Below are positions 44,219 through 52,275 of a stretch of 64,000 nucleotides of DNA, piece after piece (position 1 is the first letter of the stretch; every line of letters begins with the position of its first letter). Under the pieces are notes generated by a model. It was given only the letters and a program-made list of their open reading frames with translations, did no database searches and was not told the DNA's origin. The DNA lies in the NCBI RefSeq assembly GCF_900141885.1, contig NZ_FQYY01000001.1:434001-498000 (forward strand), written 5' to 3'. The position numbers and the translations under genes are program-made. This DNA comes from Mesonia phycicola. Its GTDB lineage: Bacteria; Bacteroidota; Bacteroidia; Flavobacteriales; Flavobacteriaceae.

Positions 44219-45058
44219 ATGAAAAAGACAATAAATAAGTATTTACCTAAAATGATAGGTATTCAACTTAACGGTTTACACTTGGTAAAACCTAAAAAAG
44301 CAGTAAAAAAAGCATTTTCTCTTTTTTGCATTCCTAGACGAGGTAAGGTTAAGCCAGAGCAAATGGACTTTTTAAATAAAGCAAAACATGAAATTGTAGA
44401 AGTAGAAAATCTTGCTTTACAAACTTATAATTGGAAAAATAACGGAAAAACTATTCTTCTAATTCACGGTTGGGAAAGTAACACATTTCGTTGGATGAGT
44501 TTAATTGAAAAATTAAAAGCAGAAAATTATAACATTATCGCTTTTGATGCTCCTGCACACGGTAACTCTACAGGTAATTTCTTGCATGTTCCGCTATATA
44601 CAAAATGTGTAGAAGCAATAGTAAAAAAATACTCACCAGATTACGTAATTGGCCATAGCATTGGCGGTATGACAACCGTTTTTCATCAATACAGCTACCC
44701 TAATCCTGCAATTAAAAAACTGGTATTATTAGGCCCACCATCAGAAATTACAGAAATTATGGATGATTACCAGAAAATTCTTAACTTCAAACCTAGGGTA
44801 ATGCGTGATTTAGATATTTACTTTAAAGAACAATTGGGCTATAATTTTCATGAGTTTTCTATTGCAAAATTTGCTAGTAACATTAAACAACCAGGTTTAA
44901 TTATACATGACACTTATGATAAAATTGCCCCTGTAAGCGCTTCAAAAAGTATTCATGAAAATTACGAGAACTCAAAATTTATAGAAACAGAGGGCGCTGG
45001 TCACTCTTTAAATAATGACTATATTCATGGAGAAATTATTCAGTTTTTGAATAACTAA
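44219..45058 (+). CDS. Alpha/beta hydrolase
   Basis: A 279-residue alpha/beta-fold hydrolase. LLIHGWESNTFRW is the oxyanion segment, GHSIGGM the nucleophile elbow and EGAGHSLN carries the catalytic His. No signal peptide, so cytoplasmic. The ATG at 44219 is preferred over a TTG two codons earlier. It lies 12 bases before rluF and is probably co-transcribed. Substrate unknown. Confidence 0.87.
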   Translation: MKKTINKYLPKMIGIQLNGLHLVKPKKAVKKAFSLFCIPRRGKVKPEQMDFLNKAKHEIVEVENLALQTYNWKNNGKTILLIHGWESNTFRWMSLIEKLKAENYNIIAFDAPAHGNSTGNFLHVPLYTKCVEAIVKKYSPDYVIGHSIGGMTTVFHQYSYPNPAIKKLVLLGPPSEITEIMDDYQKILNFKPRVMRDLDIYFKEQLGYNFHEFSIAKFASNIKQPGLIIHDTYDKIAPVSASKSIHENYENSKFIETEGAGHSLNNDYIHGEIIQFLNN

Positions 45059-45070
45059 AAAATCATTTTT

Positions 45071-45871
45071 GTGGAAGAGAAGAAATTAAAAAGAATAAAC
45101 AAATACCTAAGTGAAGTTGGTTATTGTTCTAGAAGAAAAGCAGACCAACTAATTGATGAAGGTAGAGTAACAATTAACGGTCAAGTTCCTGAAATGGGAA
45201 CTAAAATTTCTAATGATGATGAAGTAAGAGTAAATGGTGAACTTATAAAAGACACGAAAAAAAAGCAAGTCTACTTAGCATTTAATAAACCCGTTGGTAT
45301 AGTTTGTACTACAGATACTAAAGTAGAGAAAGACAATATTATAGATTACATTAATTACCCTACTAGAATATTTCCTATTGGTAGGTTAGATAAACCTAGT
45401 GAAGGCCTTATTTTACTAACCGATGATGGTGATATAGTAAACAAAATTCTTAGAGCTAGAAATAATCACGAAAAAGAATATGTTGTAAAAGTAGACAGAC
45501 CTATAAACAATGACTTTTTAAACAGAATGAGTAATGGCGTACCTATATTAGATACAATTACAAAAAAATGTCACGTTGAAAAAGTAGGGAGTCACGATTT
45601 TAAAATTACCCTAACACAAGGTTTAAATAGACAAATTAGACGTATGTGTGAGTATCTAGGCTTTGAAGTTGTAAAACTTAAAAGAATAAGAATTATGAAT
45701 ATTGAATTAGACTTACCAATTGGCAAATATAGAGAGTTAACAGAAGATGAACTTAACCAATTAAACAGTCTTATTAGTGATTCTAGCAAAACAGAAGAAG
45801 CGTCTTTACCTACACCTACCAAAGTTGTAAAAAAAGAAATTCCAAAATTTAAACCTAAAAGTAGAAGGTAA
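45071..45871 (+). CDS. rluF: 23S rRNA pseudouridine synthase RluF
   Basis: A 266-residue enzyme: S4 RNA-binding domain at about 5-60 (RINKYLSEVGYCSRRKADQLI) and a RsuA-type catalytic domain with Asp107 in GRLDKPSEGL, HEKEYVVKVD, VPILDTITKKC and QGLNRQIRRMCEYLG. The match is best to RluF, which modifies 23S U2604. The start is GTG at 45071; no later ATG would leave the S4 domain intact. The Lys-rich tail PKFKPKSRR may aid RNA binding. Confidence 0.93.
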   Translation: MEEKKLKRINKYLSEVGYCSRRKADQLIDEGRVTINGQVPEMGTKISNDDEVRVNGELIKDTKKKQVYLAFNKPVGIVCTTDTKVEKDNIIDYINYPTRIFPIGRLDKPSEGLILLTDDGDIVNKILRARNNHEKEYVVKVDRPINNDFLNRMSNGVPILDTITKKCHVEKVGSHDFKITLTQGLNRQIRRMCEYLGFEVVKLKRIRIMNIELDLPIGKYRELTEDELNQLNSLISDSSKTEEASLPTPTKVVKKEIPKFKPKSRR

Positions 45872-45888
45872 TCTATAAAAAAGTAACA

Positions 45889-45934
45889 TTTCTTTAAGTA
45901 GCCCACATTCTATTTCTTGGTAACTTTAAAGAAA
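45889..45934 (+). repeat. Hairpin abutting the next start codon
   Basis: TTTCTTTAAGT (45889-45899) pairs with ACTTTAAAGAAA (45923-45934) with one bulged base. It ends two bases before the ATG at 45937, so it could occlude translation initiation, or be the 3' hairpin of rluF. Confidence 0.4.
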
Positions 45935-45936
45935 AA

Positions 45937-46176
45937 ATGGAAAGACCAAGAATTAAAAACGAAGAGCAATACGAAGCTTTAAGAGATAAAGGCTATAGTA
46001 AAGAGAAGTCTGCTAGAATTGCCAACACAAAAAATTCTGGCAAAAAAGGTGGACATAGTGAAAAATATGAAGAGCGAACAAAAGAAGAACTGTACCAACA
46101 AGCTCAAAAAGTAGGTATTGAGGGGCGTTCTACAATGTCTAAAGATGAATTGATTAAAGCGCTAAGAAATAACTAA
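45937..46176 (+). CDS. Small basic protein, DUF7218/Rho-N-like
   Basis: A 79-residue, highly charged cytoplasmic protein. The first half (MERPRIKNEEQYEALRDKGYSKEKSARIANT) resembles the ChaB/plasmid-stabilisation-like DUF7218 segment and the second half (RTKEELYQQAQKVGIEGRSTMSKDELIKALRN) a Rho N-terminal SAP-like helical domain, which binds nucleic acids. It lies one base before the VOC gene and is probably part of the same transcript as the small genes that follow. Function not established. Confidence 0.75.
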   Translation: MERPRIKNEEQYEALRDKGYSKEKSARIANTKNSGKKGGHSEKYEERTKEELYQQAQKVGIEGRSTMSKDELIKALRNN

Positions 46177-46177
46177 T

Positions 46178-46603
46178 ATGCAAATACAACCATTTCATTT
46201 AGCTATTCCGGTAGATAATTTAGAACTTGCTAGACAATTTTATAGAGACACGTTAGAATTACCTGAAGGAAGAAGTGATAAACAGTGGGTAGACTTTAAT
46301 TTTTTTGGTCACCAATTAGTTATTCATTTTAAAGAAAAAAAAGAATCTTCTACAATAAGAAACACCAATCCTGTTGACGGAAAAGACGTTCCTATTCCAC
46401 ATTTTGGAGTAGTTTTAACTTGGGAGCACTTTCATAATTTAGCAGAAATGCTTCATCAAAAAAACGTCTCATTTGAGATTGAGCCTTACCTCAGGTTTAA
46501 AGACAAACCTGGAGAGCAAGCCACTATGTTTTTTTATGATCCGTGCGGCAACGCACTAGAATTTAAAGCTTTTAAAAATCAATCTCAATTATTTGCTAAA
46601 TAA
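46178..46603 (+). CDS. VOC-superfamily (glyoxalase/dioxygenase fold) protein
   Basis: A 141-residue protein beginning FHLAIPVDNLELARQFYRDTLELPEGR, a VOC half-module, and ending with MFFYDPCGNALEFKAF, the second. Metal ligands of the fold are plausible at His8, His53 or 57 and Glu near 132. The reaction cannot be inferred: glyoxalase, resistance protein and dioxygenase relatives all share the fold. Packed between two other small genes. Confidence 0.85.
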   Translation: MQIQPFHLAIPVDNLELARQFYRDTLELPEGRSDKQWVDFNFFGHQLVIHFKEKKESSTIRNTNPVDGKDVPIPHFGVVLTWEHFHNLAEMLHQKNVSFEIEPYLRFKDKPGEQATMFFYDPCGNALEFKAFKNQSQLFAK

Positions 46604-46606
46604 TAT

Positions 46607-47692
46607 ATGAAAAAACTTCAACCAGCTTTAGTTAGGCAAATTTTTATTTTATTGCTTATTATATTTTTAGGGTTTCTTATTTTTAAAGAAATGACTCCCT
46701 ACCTTTCAGGTGTTTTGGGAGCAATTACTTTATTTTTTCTACTACAAGGCTGGATGAAAAAATTAGTAAATAGAGGCTGGAATGCAGGCCTTGCAGCTAG
46801 CGTTTTAATGCTAGCATCTTTTATAGGCATATTAGTACCTATTACCGGTATTGTGTTATTACTTACTTCTAAAATTGGGAAAGCAGTAAATAATTCAGAA
46901 AAAGTAGTTCAGGCATTTAAAGAACAAGTAGATAGTTGGGAGCATTCTTTAGGCTACAACATTAGTAGTCAAATTGATACTAATGAAATTACCAGCTGGA
47001 TTTCTACCAATTTACAAGATTTAGCAGGTGGTACTTTTAATGCTTTTATAGCAATTGGTATTATGTACTTTTTGCTTTATTATATGCTAACGTATAGAAA
47101 AAAAATTAAAGAATCTTTAGATGAATATATCCCAATAAACCACGAAAATTTAATCTTGATTGGTAATGAAAGTGGTGATATGGTAAAAGCCAATGCTATT
47201 GGTATTCCGTTAGTAGCATTAGTACAAGGTATTATTGCTCTTATAGGTTTTATAATATTTGGGGTTCCAGATCCGTTTTTCTGGTTTGTAGTGACCACTA
47301 TTGGTTCTATGATTCCGTTTGTAGGGACAGCAATTGGTATTATACCAGTTACTATACTTATGTTTGCTCAAGGCTACAACTGGCAAGCTGTTGCTATATT
47401 AATTTACGGAATTGTAGTGGTTGGTTCTTCTGATAATATTGTTAGATTATATGTATTAAAAAGATTATCAGATGTACACCCACTTATTACCTTAATAGGA
47501 GTGGTAGTAGGTGTTCCTTTATTTGGTTTTATAGGTTTAATTTTTGGTCCGTTATTAGTTTCATTATTTCTGTTAATTGTAATAATTTACAAGAAAGAAT
47601 ACGGAAAAGCCAAAGAAAATATAGACACTACAGATACTGAAGAAATAAAACAAAAAGACTTGATAGAAGAAAATAAATCAAAAAAACTGTAA
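46607..47692 (+). CDS. AI-2E family transporter (PF01594)
   Basis: A 361-residue inner-membrane protein with about eight hydrophobic segments and the family's PFVGTAIGIIPVTI and GVVVGVPLFGFIGLIFGPLL motifs near the C-terminus. The family includes exporters and Na+/H+ antiporters; an autoinducer-2 role is not implied. It ends one base before the YkvA gene. Confidence 0.9.
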   Translation: MKKLQPALVRQIFILLLIIFLGFLIFKEMTPYLSGVLGAITLFFLLQGWMKKLVNRGWNAGLAASVLMLASFIGILVPITGIVLLLTSKIGKAVNNSEKVVQAFKEQVDSWEHSLGYNISSQIDTNEITSWISTNLQDLAGGTFNAFIAIGIMYFLLYYMLTYRKKIKESLDEYIPINHENLILIGNESGDMVKANAIGIPLVALVQGIIALIGFIIFGVPDPFFWFVVTTIGSMIPFVGTAIGIIPVTILMFAQGYNWQAVAILIYGIVVVGSSDNIVRLYVLKRLSDVHPLITLIGVVVGVPLFGFIGLIFGPLLVSLFLLIVIIYKKEYGKAKENIDTTDTEEIKQKDLIEENKSKKL

Positions 47693-47693
47693 T

Positions 47694-48095
47694 ATGATGT
47701 TTGATAAGATAAAAGATAAAATTAACGAAGACTACGTTAAAGAGGGTGCAAAAAAGACTAGAAAAAAAGATATTACACATACATTAGACAATCAAGAAGA
47801 AATTGATAAAAAAATGTCTAATACAAGTTTTTTAGAAAAATATGCAGAGTTGGGTAAACTTATGATTAATATGCTGAAAGACTATAAAAAAGGAACTTAT
47901 GGCGAAGTACCTTGGTTTACCATAGCTTCTATTGTTTTTGCATTATTATATGTACTAAATCCATTAGATTTAATACCAGATTTTATTCCAGGATTTGGAT
48001 ATATTGACGATATGAGTGTTTTTACTCTAGCTTTAAAGTTTATAGAAACAGATTTGCATAAATATATGGACTGGAAATTAGAAGAAACAGAGTAA
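47694..48095 (+). CDS. YkvA family membrane protein (DUF1232)
   Basis: A 133-residue protein with the DUF1232 core WFTIASIVFALLYVLNPLDLIPDFIPGFGYIDD, a membrane hairpin, near residues 80-115, and a charged N-terminal half. Two ATG codons in a row begin it; either could be used. Last gene of the run from rluF, ending in a strong terminator. Function of the family is unknown. Confidence 0.88.
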   Translation: MMFDKIKDKINEDYVKEGAKKTRKKDITHTLDNQEEIDKKMSNTSFLEKYAELGKLMINMLKDYKKGTYGEVPWFTIASIVFALLYVLNPLDLIPDFIPGFGYIDDMSVFTLALKFIETDLHKYMDWKLEETE

Positions 48096-48096
48096 T

Positions 48097-48127
48097 AAAA
48101 AAGGAAGCTAAATTAGCTTCCTTTTTT
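48097..48127. terminator. Bidirectional terminator, ykvA / folD
   Basis: A perfect 14-bp stem (48097-48110 with 48114-48127) with a three-base loop and A/T outer tracts, sitting three bases from the end of folD. It should terminate both convergent transcripts. Confidence 0.92.
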
Positions 48128-48130
48128 AAT

Positions 48131-49021
48131 CTATTTATTTTCTCTTTGGCGGTGACGCTCTCTTGCTAATAACGTATTCTTTAAAAGCATTGCAATGGTC
48201 ATTGGCCCTACCCCTCCAGGTACTGGAGTAATATGAGAAGCCTTTTTCTTTACATTATCAAAATCTACATCTCCCACAATTTTATATCCTTTCTCTGTAG
48301 ATTCGTCTGGTACTCTTGTAATTCCCACGTCAATAACTACTGCATCATCTTTAATCATTTCTGCCTTTAAAAAATGAGGAATACCCACGGCAATAATAAT
48401 AATATCTGCCTGTGAGGTAATTTGCGTGATGTTTTTTGTGTACTTATGAGTTAGAGTTACTGTAGAGTTTCCTGGAAAACCACTTCTTCCCATTAATATA
48501 CTCATTGGTCTTCCAACAATATGGCTTCTACCAATTACAACCGTATGTTTACCTTTAGTTGGTATGTTATAACGCTCTAAAAGCTCTAAAATACCAAAAG
48601 GTGTTGCAGGTATAAAAGAAGTCATATCTAAAGACATTTTCCCAAAGTTAGTAGGGTGAAAACCATCTACATCTTTATCTGGATCTACTGCCATTAATAC
48701 TTTTTGCGTATCTATTTGAGGTGGCAATGGTAACTGTACGATAAAACCATCTATATCGTCGTTATTATTTAATTCTTCTATTTTGTTTAGTAATTCTACT
48801 TCACTAGTTGTACCAGATAAGCTTACTAAACTAGACTCAAAACCTACTCGTTTACAAGACTTTACTTTACTATTTACGTAAGTAAGACTAGCACCGTCAT
48901 TACCTACAATTATTGCTGCTAAATGCGGAACTTTTTCTTTACGCTCCTTCATTTTATTTACTTCTGCAGCAATTTCATTTTTTATATCGTTACTAACTTT
49001 TTTACCGTCTAATAAGATCAT
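48131..49021 (-). CDS. folD: Methylenetetrahydrofolate dehydrogenase/cyclohydrolase
   Basis: A 296-residue bifunctional one-carbon enzyme. Catalytic Lys in SKVKSCKRVGFE (the YVxxK motif TYVNSKVKSC), IVQLPLPPQID, DVDGFHPTNFG and the NADP loop VVIGRSHIVGRPMS and TPVPGGVGPMTIAML are present. Cytoplasmic. It follows ffh in the same direction after an 84-base gap containing the ffh terminator. Confidence 0.97.
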   Translation of the reverse strand: MILLDGKKVSNDIKNEIAAEVNKMKERKEKVPHLAAIIVGNDGASLTYVNSKVKSCKRVGFESSLVSLSGTTSEVELLNKIEELNNNDDIDGFIVQLPLPPQIDTQKVLMAVDPDKDVDGFHPTNFGKMSLDMTSFIPATPFGILELLERYNIPTKGKHTVVIGRSHIVGRPMSILMGRSGFPGNSTVTLTHKYTKNITQITSQADIIIIAVGIPHFLKAEMIKDDAVVIDVGITRVPDESTEKGYKIVGDVDFDNVKKKASHITPVPGGVGPMTIAMLLKNTLLARERHRQRENK

Positions 49022-49073
49022 CTTTATTTATTTGAATCTGTGTGGGGGTAACTATTAAATTATATCAATTAAA

Positions 49074-49100
49074 AAAGGTCAGCATTTTACGCTCACCTTT
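49074..49100 (-). terminator. Terminator of ffh
   Basis: Arms 49074-49083 and 49091-49100 pair with one internal mismatch; on the minus strand a T-run follows. It lies five bases after the ffh stop. Confidence 0.75.
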
Positions 49101-49105
49101 CTTTA

Positions 49106-50434
49106 TTACTTCATTCCTTTCATCATTTGCATCATTCGTTTGCCGCCACCGCCTTGCATCATTTTCATCATTTTGCTCATTTGGTCAAACTGTTTTAGCA
49201 ATTGATTTACTTGTGTTACAGAAGTACCAGAACCTTTCCCTATTCTTTTCTTTCTACTAGCATTAATAAGTGTAGGTGTAGATCTTTCTTCTGGTGTCAT
49301 AGAATGAATAATTGCTTCTATATGTTTAAAAGCATCATCATCTATATCTATATCTTTCATTGCTTTTCCTGCACCAGGTATCATTCCAATAAGGTCTTTC
49401 ATGTTCCCCATTTTCTTTACCTGCTGAATTTGGTTTAAGAAATCGTCAAAACCAAATTGATTTTTTGCAATTTTTTTCTGAAGTTTTCTTGCTTCTTCTT
49501 CATCATATTGTTCTTGAGCTCTTTCTACTAAAGAAACAACATCTCCCATTCCAAGAATACGCTCTGCCATACGTGCAGGGTAAAAGATGTCTATAGCTTC
49601 CATCTTTTCTCCTGTACCAATAAACTTAATAGGTTTATTTACTACAGATTTAATTGAGATAGCAGCTCCACCTCGAGTATCCCCATCTAACTTGGTAAGA
49701 ATTACCCCGTCAAAATTTAAAGTATCATTAAAGGCTTTTGCTGTATTTACAGCATCTTGCCCCGTCATTGCATCTACTACAAATAAGGTTTCTTGTGGTT
49801 TTATAGCTTTATGGATGTCTGATATTTCATTCATCATCACCTCATCTACAGCTAAACGACCAGCGGTATCAATAATCACTACATTAAACCCATTAGCTTT
49901 AGCGTAAGCAATACCTTTTTCTGAAATTGCTACTGGATTTTTCTCTTCTCTGTCTGAAAATACCTCAACTCCTATTTGATCTCCTACTACATGTAATTGA
50001 TCTATTGCTGCAGGACGATAAACATCACAGGCAACCAATAAAGGTTTTTTAGTTTTTTTAGTTTTCAAGAAATTAGCCAATTTACCAGAAAAAGTAGTTT
50101 TACCACTACCCTGTAAACCAGACATTAAAATCACACTAGGATTTCCTGAAAGATTAATCCCTTCTGCATCACCACCCATTAACTCTGTAAGCTCATCTTT
50201 TACAAGCTTAACCATAAGCTGCCCTGGTTTTAATGCAGTAAGTACATTTTGCCCAAGTGCTTTTTCTTTTACAACATTGGTGAAGTTTTTGGCTGTTTTA
50301 AAGTTTACATCGGCATCTACTAAAGCTCTTCTTACTTCTTTTAATGTTTCAGCAACATTAACCTCTGTAATTTGTCCGTGCCCTTTTAATACGTGTAACG
50401 CCTTATCTAACTTATCACTTAAATTATCAAACAT
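49106..50434 (-). CDS. ffh: Signal recognition particle protein Ffh
   Basis: A 442-residue SRP GTPase. The P-loop is GLQGSGKT at residues 106-113, DTAGRLAVDE the G3 region and TKLDGDTRGGAA the G4/G5 region; the C-terminal M domain is Met-rich (MSKMMKMMQGGGGKRMMQMM in two segments) and binds 4.5S RNA. It targets inner-membrane proteins to the translocon. It has a well-formed promoter at 50461-50491. Confidence 0.98.
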   Translation of the reverse strand: MFDNLSDKLDKALHVLKGHGQITEVNVAETLKEVRRALVDADVNFKTAKNFTNVVKEKALGQNVLTALKPGQLMVKLVKDELTELMGGDAEGINLSGNPSVILMSGLQGSGKTTFSGKLANFLKTKKTKKPLLVACDVYRPAAIDQLHVVGDQIGVEVFSDREEKNPVAISEKGIAYAKANGFNVVIIDTAGRLAVDEVMMNEISDIHKAIKPQETLFVVDAMTGQDAVNTAKAFNDTLNFDGVILTKLDGDTRGGAAISIKSVVNKPIKFIGTGEKMEAIDIFYPARMAERILGMGDVVSLVERAQEQYDEEEARKLQKKIAKNQFGFDDFLNQIQQVKKMGNMKDLIGMIPGAGKAMKDIDIDDDAFKHIEAIIHSMTPEERSTPTLINASRKKRIGKGSGTSVTQVNQLLKQFDQMSKMMKMMQGGGGKRMMQMMKGMK

Positions 50435-50460
50435 AGTCTTTCAGTCAATTTTGAGATTTG

Positions 50461-50491
50461 CAAAGTTAATGATTTGAAGTTTAACATTAAA
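50461..50491 (-). promoter_or_regulatory. ffh promoter
   Basis: Minus strand: TTTA at 50491-50488 (three of four -33 bases), a 19-base spacer and an exact -7 box TAACTTTG at 50468-50461. The transcript would start about 20 bases before the ATG. Confidence 0.65.
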
Positions 50492-50798
50492 AAATCATTC
50501 TTAAAAATAATGCTCTTTTTAAATTATATATTTTCTTACTGTATTACTCTCTTAATTCTTCACAAAAACATCTATTCAATAATAAAAATAATTACTTTAA
50601 ATACCTATAAAATAAAGCTTTGACAGAATTTTACTAAAATAATTTAGTTTTAAATTTTAAACGTCTAAACGTATTTTAAAAACTTTTAATTGTAAGTACT
50701 TTCACAAAATAAACATCAGGTTATTTATAGTTGTAAGAAATTTTTCATTTATTTAATCTCTTAAAAATTTCTAAATTTATTGCCTAAAATAATTATAA
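50492..50798. other. Intergenic region, ffh / sigma factor
   Basis: The rest of a 364-base AT-rich divergent gap. The only signal I see towards the sigma gene is TAAATTTA at 50772-50779 (seven of eight -7 positions) about 20 bases before its ATG, with no -33 partner. No open frame, RNA gene or repeat is evident. Confidence 0.5.
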
Positions 50799-51314
50799 AT
50801 GGGAAAATCTTTAAAAGAAAATGTTTGTGAAGAGCGCCTTTTTGGTAAAATTTACAAAGATTATGCTACCCATTTATATAATTTTTTATACTACAAGTTT
50901 GGTGACCAATTACAACCACAAGATAAAGTACAAGAAGCTTTTATTAAACTGTGGAAAAAATGTAAAGAAGTACCTCCCTCTAAAGCTAAATCTTTTCTTT
51001 TTACGGTTGCCAATAATTTAATGCTGAATGAGTTTAAGCACCAAAAAATAGTTTTGAAATACCAAGAGGTACATACTTCTAAAATTAACAACCAAGACCC
51101 GCAGTTTTTAATTGAAGAAAAAGAATACCTTATTAAATTTCAGCATGCGCTTTCTAAACTAACAGAATCACAAAGAGTTGCTTTTATGATGAATAGAACC
51201 GAAGGTAAAAAACACAAAGAAATAGCAGATATTTTAGGGGTCTCTACTAAAGCAGTAGAAAAAAGAATTTACTCTGCTTTAAAAAAATTACGAGAAGATT
51301 TAAAAGAAATTTAA
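50799..51314 (+). CDS. ECF RNA polymerase sigma factor
   Basis: A 171-residue ECF sigma. Region 2 is at about 15-80 (YATHLYNFLYYKFGDQLQPQDKVQEAFIKLWKK) and region 4 at 105-165 (ALSKLTESQRVAFMMNRTEGKKHKEIADILGVSTKAVEKRIYSALKKLRE). It is 55 bases before a FecR-type anti-sigma gene and a TonB receptor, the FecI-FecR-FecA layout for surface-signalled import. Confidence 0.95.
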   Translation: MGKSLKENVCEERLFGKIYKDYATHLYNFLYYKFGDQLQPQDKVQEAFIKLWKKCKEVPPSKAKSFLFTVANNLMLNEFKHQKIVLKYQEVHTSKINNQDPQFLIEEKEYLIKFQHALSKLTESQRVAFMMNRTEGKKHKEIADILGVSTKAVEKRIYSALKKLREDLKEI

Positions 51315-51369
51315 AAATAGAGGTAGGAGAAATTTAGTTTCAGTTGTTTTAATTGTAGAATACTGATAA

Positions 51370-52275
51370 ATGAATAAAGAAGAACTTATAAAAAAATGGC
51401 TAGATAACGAGCTTTCTCTTACAGAAAGAGAAGAGCTAGAGAAACTTGATGGTTTTAAAGACTATCAAAAAATAATTGCTAGCGTTCCCTATTTTAAGGC
51501 TCCTCAGTTTGAATCAGAAAAAATTTACAAGCAAATTCAAGAGCAGAAAAAACAATCTAGCTCTTCTAAAAAATGGATTGCTACAATTAGTAAAATTGCA
51601 GCTGTTTTAATTATTGGGTTTTTAAGTTACACCGTATTTTTTAAGAATACCAATAATCAAGAATTTAATACTCAGTTAGCTACCACAGAGCATATAATTT
51701 TACCAGATAATTCTTCAGTAGAGTTAAATGCAGATTCTTATTTATCTTTTAACGAAAACTCTTGGCAAGAAAACAGAAATGTCACTTTAAATGGAGAAGC
51801 ATTTTTTAAAGTAGCAAAAGGTCAAAAATTTACCGTTAAAACTCCTAATGGACAAGTTAGCGTAAAAGGAACTCAATTTAACGTTAAGCAACGTGACAAT
51901 TTATTTATTGTAACTTGTTACGAAGGTTTGGTAGAAGTTATTAATGCCAAAGACACTTTATTAGTTGCTGCAGGTAACGAGTATAGCTATGTACAAAACA
52001 GCTCTACTTTTAAAGATATTAACTTACAAAAACCATCTTGGACGGTTGGTAAAACAAGTTTTAGTAACATCCCGTTAAAAGAAGTTTTAAACGAACTTGA
52101 AAGACAATACAACATTAAGGTTAACCTAAAAAACCTTACTTTTGATACAGATCAAAATTACACTGGAAGTTTTGTACATCACCATTTAGAAGAAGCTTTA
52201 AAGGCAATTACCATTCCTTTTAATCTTACTTATAAAATTGATGATAGATCTGTAACTATTATAAAGAGTGAATAA
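51370..52275 (+). CDS. FecR-family anti-sigma regulator
   Basis: A 301-residue inner-membrane regulator: cytoplasmic anti-sigma part 1-66, one transmembrane helix near 70-91 (ISKIAAVLIIGFLSYTVFF), a periplasmic FecR domain (105-205; TEHIILPDNSSVELNADSYLSF and GEAFFKVAKG) and a C-terminal DUF4974 domain (about 225-300; SFSNIPLKEVLNELERQYNI). It should hold the sigma factor until the receptor is occupied. Its stop overlaps the receptor gene by eight bases. Confidence 0.95.
   Translation: MNKEELIKKWLDNELSLTEREELEKLDGFKDYQKIIASVPYFKAPQFESEKIYKQIQEQKKQSSSSKKWIATISKIAAVLIIGFLSYTVFFKNTNNQEFNTQLATTEHIILPDNSSVELNADSYLSFNENSWQENRNVTLNGEAFFKVAKGQKFTVKTPNGQVSVKGTQFNVKQRDNLFIVTCYEGLVEVINAKDTLLVAAGNEYSYVQNSSTFKDINLQKPSWTVGKTSFSNIPLKEVLNELERQYNIKVNLKNLTFDTDQNYTGSFVHHHLEEALKAITIPFNLTYKIDDRSVTIIKSE

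Noticed and set aside
49042-49907. Plus-strand frames over ffh and its 3' gap
   Set aside because: Antisense to conserved Ffh sequence including the Met-rich M domain.
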